Counted from the first letter of the stretch, positions 1 to 10,040 are shown. The stretch: 40,741 nt of DNA from an uncultured Bacteroidales bacterium (GCA_937949745.1 CALECM010000008.1:1-40741); one strand, 5' to 3'. Translations and numbers: made by a program. The notes: generated from the sequence alone by a model not told the origin.

Positions 1-245
1 TCTATTTTGGATTCGTCCAGTACGCGGGCATTCGCCACCAGGTTTTTCAACTTCATTATTTTAAGTTCCAGCAGCCCCTGGGCTTCTTTAGCAGCATCAT
101 ATTCGGCATTTTCGGAGAGATCTCCCTTATCTCTGGCTTCGGCAATAGCAGCGGATATTTTTGAACGTTCCACTGTTTCCAGTTCATTAAGTTCCTTTTT
201 TAAGGCCTCAAGACTCTCTTCGGAATAATATTTAATTGTATTCAT
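1..245 (-). CDS. greA: Transcription elongation factor GreA, partial (N-terminal 81 residues)
   Basis: GreA binds the RNA polymerase secondary channel and stimulates cleavage of backtracked transcripts. Reading the minus strand from the ATG at 245 gives an open frame to the window edge that starts MNTIKYYSEESLEALKKEL. It continues as an antiparallel coiled coil containing GDLSENAEYDAAKEAQ (about residues 41-56), the acidic tip motif of GreA/GreB. The C-terminal FKBP-like domain lies outside the window. The gene is downstream of the PorV-family operon on the same strand but is separated from it by a hairpin terminator at 271-303, so it is probably a separate transcription unit. The motif makes the assignment firm; GreA is favoured over GreB by the motif and N-terminus. 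Confidence 0.93.
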   Translation of the reverse strand, partial: MNTIKYYSEESLEALKKELNELETVERSKISAAIAEARDKGDLSENAEYDAAKEAQGLLELKIMKLKNLVANARVLDESKI

Positions 246-270
246 TTTTTAATTGTATAAAATAAAAAGA

Positions 271-303
271 AAAATTAAAGAGGCTGAAAAGCCTCCTTAA
301 TTT
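271..303 (-). terminator. Intrinsic terminator after the PorV-family gene
   Basis: An inverted repeat pairs 275-285 with 290-300. The core is GAGGCT/AGCCTC around a GAAA-type loop, and the stem is extended by A-T pairs with one mismatch. On the minus strand it is followed by a T-rich run (complement of the A-rich 261-274). It sits 30 bases past the stop of the minus-strand gene ending at 331 and just before greA, so it should end transcription of the three-gene operon. Confidence 0.8.
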
Positions 304-330
304 TATATTTTAAAAAGGTTTGGTTAAGAC

Positions 331-1488
331 TTAGAGAGCTATTTTTATGCTTACGTAGTGGTTACCATTCCAATGTTGTGTAAATCTATATGCATAGTCT
401 AATAATAATTGTTGATTACCTCTTCTGGAAAGCGGGATCGCAGCAGTTACACCTGCACTCGGTCCGGAATAGAAAGTAGTACGGGATTCTTCTTTCCACA
501 TTCCACCTTCAAGGCTATAGCCTGCCCTTACCATAAAATATTGCATCAGTCCATATTCAACACCGATGGAGAATACGTCGCGGGAATATGAATTAGCAGT
601 AAAAGAAGCTGCCAATGTAATCCTGTGGTCTGCGTCCTTCCTGGTTAATCCTTCCGCTTCCCTGTCTTCTTTAGACATATCTTTGTATTGTCTTCCCCAG
701 ATCAAAAAGTCATAAGACAATCCGATGGTTAATAGGGAGGGCATTTCGGCTTCAGCTGACCTTTGCTCCATAGTTAATTCGTGACTACTGTTAGTAGGAA
801 CAGCCCTTAACGATATACCGTCACCGGAATACCGCATCGGAAGACCGATATTTTTCAAGGTAACACCGATCTTGAAGTTTTCATATGGACCGGAAAGGTA
901 TTGAACGCCTGCGTCCAATACAAATCCGGTAGCACTTAAATCGGATATACTTTCATTGATAATCTTTCCGGTAAATCCGCCATGGATATATCTGTTGAAT
1001 GATTTAGCGTAATGGATACCGATATAAAGAAGGGAAGGGGAGAATGTTCCCATGTTACCTTCGGGCTGATCAACCGTCGTAACGTCGATACTTCCGAAGT
1101 TCATGGAAAAAACCGAAATACCCAATACTCCGAAATCCCTGATTTTAACGCCGGTTTCTTTATCTCTTCTGGCGAGTGACTGGGCAATTCCGAAAGAATT
1201 GATTCCAATTCCCGCATTGGAACCGGTTAGATATTGTGTACGGGAAAATCCGAATTCCGTCCTGTTTACGAATGCCAACCCTGCAACGTTAGAATACACT
1301 GACTCTAATCCGTATGTTTCGGCGACTCCACAGGTACCCCAGCCACTTGAACGGGCCCAGGGATCGATGAGAAGGTGTTGTGCACCTGCCTGGCCTGACC
1401 GGTCTTTATTTCCTGCATAGCTATAGGTGGATGCAGAAAACATTCCCAATAATGCAATTATTATTAATGTTTTATAAGTATTATTCAT
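331..1488 (-). CDS. PorV/PorQ-family outer-membrane beta-barrel protein
   Basis: This 385-residue protein has a cleavable signal peptide (about residues 1-25, ending SYA-G) and a predicted outer-membrane barrel. The mature N-terminus has the family signature: LLIDPWARSSGWG, then a segment on the early assignment of residues (GLESVYSNVAGLAF). This resembles PorV/PorQ proteins, where the motif reads roughly APDARAGGMG followed by WNPAG-like residues. PorV in T9SS bacteria escorts cargo with a C-terminal sorting domain from the SprA/Sov translocon to the attachment complex. The gene is last in an operon behind a T9SS-sorted giant protein (gap 34 bases) and a TonB-dependent receptor. The linkage suggests a cargo-dedicated PorV paralogue rather than the housekeeping PorV, which is inference. 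Family assignment is good; the exact subfamily is open. Confidence 0.75.
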   Translation of the reverse strand: MNNTYKTLIIIALLGMFSASTYSYAGNKDRSGQAGAQHLLIDPWARSSGWGTCGVAETYGLESVYSNVAGLAFVNRTEFGFSRTQYLTGSNAGIGINSFGIAQSLARRDKETGVKIRDFGVLGISVFSMNFGSIDVTTVDQPEGNMGTFSPSLLYIGIHYAKSFNRYIHGGFTGKIINESISDLSATGFVLDAGVQYLSGPYENFKIGVTLKNIGLPMRYSGDGISLRAVPTNSSHELTMEQRSAEAEMPSLLTIGLSYDFLIWGRQYKDMSKEDREAEGLTRKDADHRITLAASFTANSYSRDVFSIGVEYGLMQYFMVRAGYSLEGGMWKEESRTTFYSGPSAGVTAAIPLSRRGNQQLLLDYAYRFTQHWNGNHYVSIKIAL

Positions 1489-1522
1489 AGTCTTTAATGT
1501 TAAAATTCACAAATAAATATTA

Positions 1523-4500
1523 TTAAAATGCATTTAAGTCAGCAGGTCTCATAGCGCAGAAGAATTTCAGGGTACGCTTTCCTATATTAGGAGCGTCTAC
1601 ATGAACGAGGTACATACCTCCTGCTATCGGAATACCGGCATCGTTTTTCAAATCCCAGTCAACATAGGTGATACCGTCGCTGTTTTTATGGAATTTCTTC
1701 ACCAGAATACCATTTACCGTATAGATGTGTATATCACAGGTTCTTGGCAGGTTTACTATTTTCACATAAGTTTCCAGTGCGGTAGATTCGTAAGTAGAGA
1801 ATCCGTAGTACGGGTTCGGAACGATATTGATTTCCGCAAGTACATCTTCATGGATGGAAGTAGCATTAGTAACAGGGGCCAGGTCTTTTGTAGAGAACCT
1901 GAATACCGGATATCCGCCATTAACGGCTGTTTGGTTACCCGGAGCCTCACTGCTTGATTCATACCAGCGGGAGTCATATCTTAAATATGGACGTGATACC
2001 CGCAATTTAATGGTAACATCGTTAGATAGCCAGTTATTTTCCTGACGTGCGGCAGGCATAGGGATACTTGTCCACATTACGTTATTGAATAATTGCATTT
2101 TTTTCCTGTATATCGCACGGTCGGGGGTCTGGCCTACAAACGTATTGAATTTATCCATGAGCCATCTTCCTTCGTCATAAGGACCGCATTCATAGTAAGG
2201 CTGATTTCCGGCTATCCTTCCACCATCCTGGCCATTTCTTGCCATTCTTTCATTATCGTTAAAATTACGTTCTCTTCCGGCTTCACGGTAATAAGTTGCG
2301 GCGGTGTTACCACTACTTCCGCAAACATATACGAAATGTCTTCCGCCGTAGCTGAAAGTAAAGGCGTCATTGGGATATGATTCCGCATACATATTATATT
2401 CGGCTTCCGTGAGTGCATAAGAGGTATCGGCTAAATTCAGGTAAGCAAATACATTCGTAGGATCGAAGATCATGTTGTTTCCATTATTTGTCGTATCGGA
2501 AGAATCTTCCGAGAACATAATATTCAGTCGTTCGCCGGTTTCTACGTTGATAGCATATCCGGGAAACCAACCCATACCGGTACTACCTGATTCAGGATTT
2601 CCGTTTTTATCTACCGACGGACTTCTACGAGGTTCATGCCTGTATGCTCCTCCGTAATTATTACTCCTGTTATCCCCGGCTTCCAATACGATACATCTGG
2701 TCCATTTATCCTTATCCGGAGTTAAAACGATATCAACGGAATAAAGATTGGTGAGGGTTTGATTGTATCCCGGGTTGTCCAGGTTATTGGTTGTCAAAGT
2801 CCTGAAATCGTAATAAGCAATCTGGGGCTGACTTTCACTGTTGATAAGGTCGGGGGTAACATATTTAGCCTGAGGCCCGCCATAGTAAGGAGAGGCTAAT
2901 ACATAAGGCGACCATCTTCCCTGAATAGCTTTATCAAATTGACGGAGCGGATCTTTCCATCCTCTTACCGGTCCTACAAACGGAAGACCATTGGTATCAC
3001 GTCCGCTTGTATCCCTGTATATGGTAAAGAAGTCTTCGGTTTTCCATCTGCTGTAATCTTCATTTACGGGTTTCGCACCGCCGCCTTCGCTGAAGTTCCA
3101 GTTTCCGGCTATTTGTTGTCCTGACCTGATCCAGTTGGAAGCACGATCTCCCTGCTGGTCGGTAACACCACTGAGCCATGGACGTGTGGTATCTGCAAAA
3201 GTGATGCTGGAACCCAGGAAATCCACCTGTCCGTACATCGTCATATTGGTATAATTATAACCCGGTACTGCAGCACGTTTTTCTACGAAATCTCTTAAAC
3301 TGGCGTCACGTATCTGGAAGGGATAGTTTTGGATATTCAGAGCTAATCCGATTTCAGGGATCAATTGTTCATTGTTCCGCGAAATAGCCATATCTGATTT
3401 GATCTTATATTCACCATCCTCCGGATCCTGAATGAATCCTAACTCCTCGAGCGTGGCCGGGGCAAGAGGGTCCAGAATCCTAAGTTCCCAGGTTGTGGTA
3501 TCGGTAACATCTCTGTCGGCCTGATCTAATAATCTGATTTCATAATCATAAGGTAAAACGCTTAGCGGATCGATCACTTTTACTCCGATAGGTCCGGCAT
3601 TTCTTTCGTATTTAATTTCTCCGATGGTCCATGTAGAATTGTCTCCTCCGCTCATGATCCTGTCACGGGATTCTTTGGTCATATTCAGATAGAATCCACC
3701 ATTACCCTGTCCTTCTACACGTGTTATCATCGGTTGTGTTCCGTAAGCGGAATTAAGTATTGTTCCTTCATTAAGCGGAGCCGGTTTATGAGGAATACCG
3801 GAATAAACCTGGATATTCTTTCTACCCGCAAGGAACGGTCTTTGTTGTCCTAATAAACCGATAGCTCCCATATTTACTGAATAGGGCGCGAATTCATTAT
3901 AGGCATAAGCAATTACCATAAAATAATATGTTTTATGGTTTACCAATTGGGTAGTACCTCTTGCAAAAGCGTCATCGGTAATTAGGAAAGAATGTGATAT
4001 TCCCTGGTTCGCACCGTTTACCATTTCTCTGGGAACAGGAGCCTGTACCACATCATCATATTCATAGTTAACCAGTTTTCCTATCGGATTTCCGTTTTCC
4101 CTGTAATTTTCGATATCTACCTGACGAACCAGACGGGCTTTGTTGAGGTCATTAAGGTCACTAACACTAACGTCTGCACTTGCCAATTGATAAATCATAT
4201 ATCCTTCGAATCTGTAGAAACGGTCGTTTTTCACATCTTCTTGTCCGGGAATTTCACTGAATTCGGATATTTGATTGTCTTCTTCGGCATAAGATTCGTT
4301 AACATTGTTGTTGCCTTCATTGGTTAAAAGAAGTACAAGCTGGTTTTCCAGTTCCTTGATCGTCATATCGGGAGCATCAGGTCCGTCCAATACTTTGAAA
4401 CAGTTTTCGAACAAACTCTGACATTTATCATCGGCTCTTTTTAATTGTTCAACAGAAGCATAAGGCCCTCCGGAGACTGCACGTGCCCATGGAATACCCA

Positions 4501-6133
4501 CGGTAATATAGTTAACGGCACCGGCTTTTAGCGTGAAGGGTCCCGCAGATTGCATAAAACGACGGTCAAAAGGACTGTTGTTTTCATTTTCTTCTGTCCA
4601 GCCGCCTTCTTTATTATATTGTGGTTTTACACCCTGGGTCCCCCAGTTACAGGGATCGGTCGTTCCCGGGAACATGAAATCACAATCAGGTCCTACGGTA
4701 TTGGTCCTATAAGCGTCACCACCAAACTGCATTCTGGTATTGTCTTTCCAGATACCCTGTAACATATTATAATAATCGTTTGCCCTGCTCGGGTCACCGT
4801 TATTGGAACTATTATTATTATGGTATACGAACCGGCGCATTCCGAAACGTTCATTATCCACAATGCCATCTCCGAAATTCACTCCGTTGATCGCCATTTG
4901 ATCTAAAGGAAAGTCACTGTTAAGGTATCTGTTACAATAAACTTCTTCTCCGATTAAGCGCATCGAATCAACAAAAAACTTGGGGTTATCACGACCATCC
5001 GCATCCATGTAAGGTCCCTGGAAGAAATCCACACCTACTGCAGGGGGTTGATCACCGTATGCCCAAATTTCACCTTGTCCGTCTACGGCAGTTCCGTTAT
5101 AACAATATCCTAAACCACGGAGAACATCGCATCCTACGAAGTCGTCATAAGCATATCCTAAATCCGGATCTACCCATTGGGAGAAATAAGTTTGGGTTAA
5201 TTCATAAGTAGAACGGTTGATAATTTCATAGGAATAGAAAGTCATATTGTTCAACTCGTCATTTGTAGCAAATGCAAAAGCCTGTCCGCGAATTTCCAAT
5301 CCGATAGGCTGGCCTCTGGATTCGGTATGAGGGCCTCCGTTATCGTTAAATATCCAGAAAAGAGTTTCATCTCCCTTAAGTACGTGGTCCGCATAGATCA
5401 TTCCCATTCTTCCGTCAGGATCTTCAGGGGTGTGCGGTAAGGAGTCTACAGCTGCTTTATGGATATTTTCCGGTGTCCAGGGACAAAGTTCGTTGGTCAG
5501 GTCATAATAAGGATAATCCCCTTTTGTCGGATCATAAACCCCGTCTCCGTCCACATCTTTAAATGGAGCCAAATAGTAAGATACTAAAGCGGCGTGCCCT
5601 TCTTTCGGATGGGCCGGCCAGTCCCTGATACTATTTGGAATAACATACTCGGGATCCATATTTCCCTGATCGTCAAATGCGGCGATATGGTCTTCCACTT
5701 CTCTCCGGGTCATCCTGAAATGCCTGTCCCATTCGCGGCACTGTTCGGGAGTAATGGTTGCATCCACTAAGGATAACGGTCCGGTCCAGAAATCTTCTCC
5801 GACCTGGTTAAAACGTACGGCCGCTAATTTTAACTGCTGGCTTACGTCACGTCCGCCGATCCACAATGCTGCCGCAAACATGGATTTTTTACCGGATCCT
5901 TTAGGAACTTCATATAGAGAAACTTCCCGGTTCCACATGGTACCGTTGGTTCTTATAAATGCACTAACATTGTTCATGACTAATTCATTAGAATTAGTCG
6001 CGGGAAGACAACTGGCTTCATCTTTAGGAGAAGACGCCCTTTTTTCTCCTTTAAGTCTTTCCGCATGGAGAGAATTCGTAGCCAGAATAGCAAAGATGGC
6101 TATTAAAATGAAAATTCTACTTTTATTCTTCAT
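1523..6133 (-). CDS. Giant secreted protein with T9SS C-terminal sorting domain
   Basis: A 1536-residue exported protein. A signal peptide (about 1-24, ending LHA-E) is followed by a long extracellular region of unknown fold. It includes a calcium-loop-like DVDGDGVYDPTKGDYP segment near residue 195-210, reminiscent of thrombospondin type-3/dockerin loops, and many Asn/Tyr/Gly-rich stretches. The last ~95 residues form a type A T9SS sorting domain: INIVPNPYYGFSTYE, then VNGILVKKF, then GIPIAGGMYLVHV and KRTLKFF. Unlike the usual ending, about ten further residues (CAMRPADLNAF) follow. I recognise this as a Bacteroidota family of large T9SS-exported proteins beginning with an Asn-Asn-Val / MFAAALWIGG region, but I know of no assigned function. 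It lies between a TonB-dependent receptor and a PorV-family gene with gaps of 33-34 bases. Confidence 0.85.
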   Translation of the reverse strand: MKNKSRIFILIAIFAILATNSLHAERLKGEKRASSPKDEASCLPATNSNELVMNNVSAFIRTNGTMWNREVSLYEVPKGSGKKSMFAAALWIGGRDVSQQLKLAAVRFNQVGEDFWTGPLSLVDATITPEQCREWDRHFRMTRREVEDHIAAFDDQGNMDPEYVIPNSIRDWPAHPKEGHAALVSYYLAPFKDVDGDGVYDPTKGDYPYYDLTNELCPWTPENIHKAAVDSLPHTPEDPDGRMGMIYADHVLKGDETLFWIFNDNGGPHTESRGQPIGLEIRGQAFAFATNDELNNMTFYSYEIINRSTYELTQTYFSQWVDPDLGYAYDDFVGCDVLRGLGYCYNGTAVDGQGEIWAYGDQPPAVGVDFFQGPYMDADGRDNPKFFVDSMRLIGEEVYCNRYLNSDFPLDQMAINGVNFGDGIVDNERFGMRRFVYHNNNSSNNGDPSRANDYYNMLQGIWKDNTRMQFGGDAYRTNTVGPDCDFMFPGTTDPCNWGTQGVKPQYNKEGGWTEENENNSPFDRRFMQSAGPFTLKAGAVNYITVGIPWARAVSGGPYASVEQLKRADDKCQSLFENCFKVLDGPDAPDMTIKELENQLVLLLTNEGNNNVNESYAEEDNQISEFSEIPGQEDVKNDRFYRFEGYMIYQLASADVSVSDLNDLNKARLVRQVDIENYRENGNPIGKLVNYEYDDVVQAPVPREMVNGANQGISHSFLITDDAFARGTTQLVNHKTYYFMVIAYAYNEFAPYSVNMGAIGLLGQQRPFLAGRKNIQVYSGIPHKPAPLNEGTILNSAYGTQPMITRVEGQGNGGFYLNMTKESRDRIMSGGDNSTWTIGEIKYERNAGPIGVKVIDPLSVLPYDYEIRLLDQADRDVTDTTTWELRILDPLAPATLEELGFIQDPEDGEYKIKSDMAISRNNEQLIPEIGLALNIQNYPFQIRDASLRDFVEKRAAVPGYNYTNMTMYGQVDFLGSSITFADTTRPWLSGVTDQQGDRASNWIRSGQQIAGNWNFSEGGGAKPVNEDYSRWKTEDFFTIYRDTSGRDTNGLPFVGPVRGWKDPLRQFDKAIQGRWSPYVLASPYYGGPQAKYVTPDLINSESQPQIAYYDFRTLTTNNLDNPGYNQTLTNLYSVDIVLTPDKDKWTRCIVLEAGDNRSNNYGGAYRHEPRRSPSVDKNGNPESGSTGMGWFPGYAINVETGERLNIMFSEDSSDTTNNGNNMIFDPTNVFAYLNLADTSYALTEAEYNMYAESYPNDAFTFSYGGRHFVYVCGSSGNTAATYYREAGRERNFNDNERMARNGQDGGRIAGNQPYYECGPYDEGRWLMDKFNTFVGQTPDRAIYRKKMQLFNNVMWTSIPMPAARQENNWLSNDVTIKLRVSRPYLRYDSRWYESSSEAPGNQTAVNGGYPVFRFSTKDLAPVTNATSIHEDVLAEINIVPNPYYGFSTYESTALETYVKIVNLPRTCDIHIYTVNGILVKKFHKNSDGITYVDWDLKNDAGIPIAGGMYLVHVDAPNIGKRTLKFFCAMRPADLNAF

Positions 6134-6166
6134 GTCTTTATTATTATTTCGTTATATTGATTCTGA

Positions 6167-9100
6167 TTAAAATCCAAATTGAACTCCCAAACTTACTCTT
6201 GCAGGTGAAGCGTAATTATAGGGATTTTGTACCAACATAGTGTAATAATTGATGTAGGATGCCACATCTATTTGTGAGTTAATTTGTCTTTGGTATTCAG
6301 TAGCGGAAAGATAACCGTCATCGTCCGGATTTCCTGTATATGTATAAACATTGATAATATTTTTGATATTGAAAATATTTTCTACGTCAATATATACGGT
6401 TAAGAAAGCAGGCTTAACATTTCTTTGAACGCCATCACTATCTTTTTTACTTAAGTTCAACAGGAATGATCTTTGTAAACGAAGGTCAACGGTGAACATC
6501 CAGGGGCGGTGAGAACCGTTAATAGATCCGGATAACTGGGATGCGGTACCAGCAACATAATCCGAATAAGGCGTTCTTGACCTGCTGTATGGAAGACCTG
6601 ATGCTGCCCTTGCACGAACGGTTAAGCCGGTATTTTCAAGCCATTTTATCGTTTTGGATTTTCCATCTTTTTCTTTTACTGTTGTCGGTCCGTTGTATTG
6701 TGTACCACCGTCGAACGAATAATCCAAAGTAAGATTTATAGCATGTCTCTGGTCGAAACTTAAATTAGTCAAAGTTCTTAAATTAGGTTGTCCTGAAGCG
6801 ATAATCGCTAAATTTGAACCGGCAGAAGAACCTGTTCCTTTGGCAAACTGGATGGTATAGCTTGCACGAAGTGAAACATTCCTTGTCCTCGCTAAATTAT
6901 AACTGAATGAAAATCCCTGTACGGTACCGAAGTCAAGGTTAGCATAAGAATAATAGGTGGAAGGATAAGCACCTGTATACCTGTATGCCTGAATCTGGTC
7001 ACGTTTTTCAGAATAGTAAGCCGTAATACCTACGGATGATTTTTCTCCCACTTTTTGTCTGAATCCGATTTCATAGTCAATACTTTGTTGAGGTTTCAGA
7101 TTAGGATTATTGATAAGGTAATTTGAATTTGTACCGAATTTTTCAATGAAAAGATAATCCACCGGAGCTAACTGAAGATTGGTCGGACGATTGGTTATAA
7201 TATTGTAGTGAGCGGTAAAGATAGAGTTATCTGAAACCGGGAAGGAGAATGAGATACGGGGCATTACAGACCATTGCGCTTTATAATCTTCGAAGGCATC
7301 CGGGTGTACTTTGGTTAGAGTACTGTTAGCAGGATCCGGATTGCTTTCATCATCCACACGGTATTCCCATGGCAATAACGGTCCGCCGTTTGCACCTAAC
7401 AATCTTTCGGGGTCAAGTACTTCCTGACCTTCTCTGTTGTACCATCTGTTTCCGATACGGTAACCGAGGATTGATACATCATTAATGTTATGGTCGTTTG
7501 TTCCTTTCTGGTTTACATAAACTACAGCATCCTCACCGGGAGCATTGTTCAGGATGTTCAGTTGGTCCTGGTTTGAGAGCGGATCCAATATCGCTTTTAA
7601 AGAACTTACCGTATGTGCAGGACGGAAAAGATAAGGATCTTTTAATACTTCCTGGTTGGCATCGAAACGGTCTATACGGACACCCACATTAAATAGTAAG
7701 CTTTGGATAGAGAATTTGTCCTGTAAATATAAAGCCATATAAACGGGTTCATAGGCTCCTATGGCATAATTTCTTACTCCGTTCTGGTCGGCGGAGAAGA
7801 AGTCGCGGATAGAAGTTTTCCTTCTGTTTTTATTCATTCCGTTGTAATCATAGCCAAAATAAGATACTAAAGGATCACTTCCTGTTCCTGTCAGTAACTC
7901 CTGCGCAGAGAACATATCAAGGCTGAATATATCCGGATCGTAACTGTCGACATCCAGCCAATCACTGCCGTTAGGATCAAGCCCTAATTTCTGACGTAAA
8001 TTCCTGTCAAAAGTAGACTGCTGATTTAAATTGACCAGTTGATTGAAGAATATGGTATCATTCCTAAGTATGGGATTGGTCACATCCAACTGTGCCATAT
8101 GTGAATTCTGGGCATTTCTCATGGCGGTCCATAAAGAACGGGTAGCGGTGGAGAAACCACGGCTGGTCAGTTTTTCAAATTCGAAACCCAGTTTTAATTC
8201 ATGGTTCCCGATATTCATGGCAAGACTTGCCTTTGCGCCGATAGAGGATAATTGCGATTTACTGTACGATCCGTTTCTGATACCGGGAAGATTATACATA
8301 CTATATACCGAACTGGGAGCGTCGCCATTAAGTAAAGCTCCAAAAGTATAGAACATGTTCTGATCATAAGGAAGGTTGGAGAGCGTGGATAGTACATCTG
8401 CAGGATAAAGATCCACAAAATTTTCCGTATATCTGGTCAGGATAGGGTTATAAGGCCCCGGTCTGAATGATAAGGAATCATAATATCCCTGGAAAACGTT
8501 ATAATCATGATAAACCATACCATTGGTATCCGTAAAATTCTCACGGCTATAAGATTCTTTTTTATGAGTATTGAAATAACCGACATGACCATATCTGAAA
8601 ATTTTATCTTTTAATTCACTGTCTTCGGTTCTGCTGTTGTAAAGGGTATAGTTTATATTAATATCATACATGATATTTTTCAACAACGAAGTATCGCTGG
8701 TGTTGGTGTAAACCCTGTGGTTGAACCGCGCGTTCAAACGCATGGTTGAGTTGGTCGTAATCGGATTAAAGTCATTATTAAACAAGGCATTTTGCCTTCC
8801 CCAGCTTTTTCCTCTTAAGTATTCATAGGATCCTCCAAGTGATAATCTTATATTGTTACCTGATCCCAATAAGAAATCAATTTTTCCCTGTAATAAATAA
8901 CTCCAGTTATCGGCGTTACGTCTCACACGTTTTTTATCAAAACTTCCATCCTGTAAGAATTCGGCATTACTATAATTTACACCTAAATTAACAGGGTCAT
9001 AACGTAACGGGTTTTCAATTAAGGCATCCAATACTTCCGGTTTTGCATACCAGGTACCGCCATAAGCCGGAGAAGCATCCCTGTCATAAGTTATTTCCCC

Positions 9101-9919
9101 GCTGAAGAGGAAGCCGATACGGGCCGGGTCATTTCTTTTGTCTTTTCCCCTGAGGATCGGTCCGGTTAAAGAAACGGCACCGAGGAAATTATTATATCCT
9201 TCCACGGAACCGCGTATTTCGGCCGAGCCATGTAATTCTTTGGATACTCCCCTTGTCGTGATAACGGTAAAACTGGTACCGTCACCATATTCGGCAGGAA
9301 TACCACCCGAAATAAGTTCCATTTCTTCAATAGACGACATGGAAACCCCGCTGTTTCCCCTTACCCTTACTCCGTCGATGATCGTCTGCTGTCCGTCCGA
9401 ACGGTTACCGCGGACACTGGAAATAGAACCGTCCACGGAGGTTACCCCTTCCATACTGGCCAGTGCCTTGGAAATAGAACGTCCCGGCATCTTAGCGACA
9501 TCATCTCCCGATATTCTTTGTGATACCTTCGTTTCATCGGCATCGAAAACAGGAATCTGATATCTTACCACAACCTCATTAAGGCCGGTAGCGCAACTGA
9601 TTTCAAAATTAATAAATTTAACATCGCTTGACCCGATAGGAATATCGGTTTGGGTCACCGTATTCGCACATCCTACAGGCCCGGTAACTTCAATATCATA
9701 AGTTCCGGCAGTTACACCGAACATCTGATATTCTCCTTTCGAATCCGTGTAGCTCAGGTTCACCACTTTCCCTTCCTGTTTAAGGGTAACGGTCGCATAA
9801 GCCAAAGGAGCCCTAGAGTTATCCGTTACAGTTCCTTTGAATGTACTTTGAGCATAAGTAATACTGATACAGGTAAAGATCACTCCAAGTGATAAGAGTA
9901 ACTTTTTAATCATAGCCAT
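6167..9919 (-). CDS. TonB-dependent outer-membrane receptor with carboxypeptidase-regulatory-like domain
   Basis: A 1250-residue receptor. The signal peptide (about 1-23, ending TYA-Q) is followed by a carboxypeptidase-regulatory-like beta-sandwich (about 25-110: STFKGTVTDNSRAPLAYATV and TDSKGEYQMFGVTAGTYDI). A plug domain follows (about 130-235: MPGRSISKALASMEGV, SVRGNRSDGQQTIIDGVRV, ELISGGIPAEYGDG). The long barrel ends in aromatic-terminated strands (RVSLGVQFGF). Such receptors import ligands or, in SusC-like forms, large glycans or peptides using TonB energy. No SusD-like lipoprotein is adjacent; instead the next genes are a T9SS cargo and a PorV-family barrel, so this is not a standard polysaccharide locus. 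An alternative start at 9913 (MIKKLLL) gives an equally good signal peptide. Confidence 0.88.
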   Translation of the reverse strand: MAMIKKLLLSLGVIFTCISITYAQSTFKGTVTDNSRAPLAYATVTLKQEGKVVNLSYTDSKGEYQMFGVTAGTYDIEVTGPVGCANTVTQTDIPIGSSDVKFINFEISCATGLNEVVVRYQIPVFDADETKVSQRISGDDVAKMPGRSISKALASMEGVTSVDGSISSVRGNRSDGQQTIIDGVRVRGNSGVSMSSIEEMELISGGIPAEYGDGTSFTVITTRGVSKELHGSAEIRGSVEGYNNFLGAVSLTGPILRGKDKRNDPARIGFLFSGEITYDRDASPAYGGTWYAKPEVLDALIENPLRYDPVNLGVNYSNAEFLQDGSFDKKRVRRNADNWSYLLQGKIDFLLGSGNNIRLSLGGSYEYLRGKSWGRQNALFNNDFNPITTNSTMRLNARFNHRVYTNTSDTSLLKNIMYDININYTLYNSRTEDSELKDKIFRYGHVGYFNTHKKESYSRENFTDTNGMVYHDYNVFQGYYDSLSFRPGPYNPILTRYTENFVDLYPADVLSTLSNLPYDQNMFYTFGALLNGDAPSSVYSMYNLPGIRNGSYSKSQLSSIGAKASLAMNIGNHELKLGFEFEKLTSRGFSTATRSLWTAMRNAQNSHMAQLDVTNPILRNDTIFFNQLVNLNQQSTFDRNLRQKLGLDPNGSDWLDVDSYDPDIFSLDMFSAQELLTGTGSDPLVSYFGYDYNGMNKNRRKTSIRDFFSADQNGVRNYAIGAYEPVYMALYLQDKFSIQSLLFNVGVRIDRFDANQEVLKDPYLFRPAHTVSSLKAILDPLSNQDQLNILNNAPGEDAVVYVNQKGTNDHNINDVSILGYRIGNRWYNREGQEVLDPERLLGANGGPLLPWEYRVDDESNPDPANSTLTKVHPDAFEDYKAQWSVMPRISFSFPVSDNSIFTAHYNIITNRPTNLQLAPVDYLFIEKFGTNSNYLINNPNLKPQQSIDYEIGFRQKVGEKSSVGITAYYSEKRDQIQAYRYTGAYPSTYYSYANLDFGTVQGFSFSYNLARTRNVSLRASYTIQFAKGTGSSAGSNLAIIASGQPNLRTLTNLSFDQRHAINLTLDYSFDGGTQYNGPTTVKEKDGKSKTIKWLENTGLTVRARAASGLPYSRSRTPYSDYVAGTASQLSGSINGSHRPWMFTVDLRLQRSFLLNLSKKDSDGVQRNVKPAFLTVYIDVENIFNIKNIINVYTYTGNPDDDGYLSATEYQRQINSQIDVASYINYYTMLVQNPYNYASPARVSLGVQFGF

Positions 9920-9933
9920 TAATTTATATTAAA

Positions 9934-9941
9934 CAAAAATA
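9934..9941 (-). promoter_or_regulatory. Candidate Bacteroidota -7 element for the receptor operon
   Basis: TATTTTTG on the minus strand matches the TAnnTTTG consensus and lies 15-21 bases before the two possible receptor starts (9919, 9913). No convincing TTTG -33 partner is visible at 19-23 bases. The predicted leader is very short, which slightly favours the inner start. Confidence 0.35.
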
Positions 9942-10040
9942 ATTTTATCCAAGTCTATATTTTCCGGCGGTAAATTTATAAAAAAAAATTGCACCATAAA
10001 TCTTTTTTAGGACTAACTTTTTCCAATTAAATGTAATTTG

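Noticed and set aside
7..228. Plus-strand open frame at the window start
   Set aside because: It is antisense to the partial greA frame, which carries the GDLSENAEYDAAKEAQ signature.
331..9919. SusC/SusD polysaccharide utilisation locus
   Set aside because: There is no SusD-like lipoprotein, glycoside hydrolase or sensor beside the receptor; the neighbours are a T9SS cargo and a PorV-family barrel.
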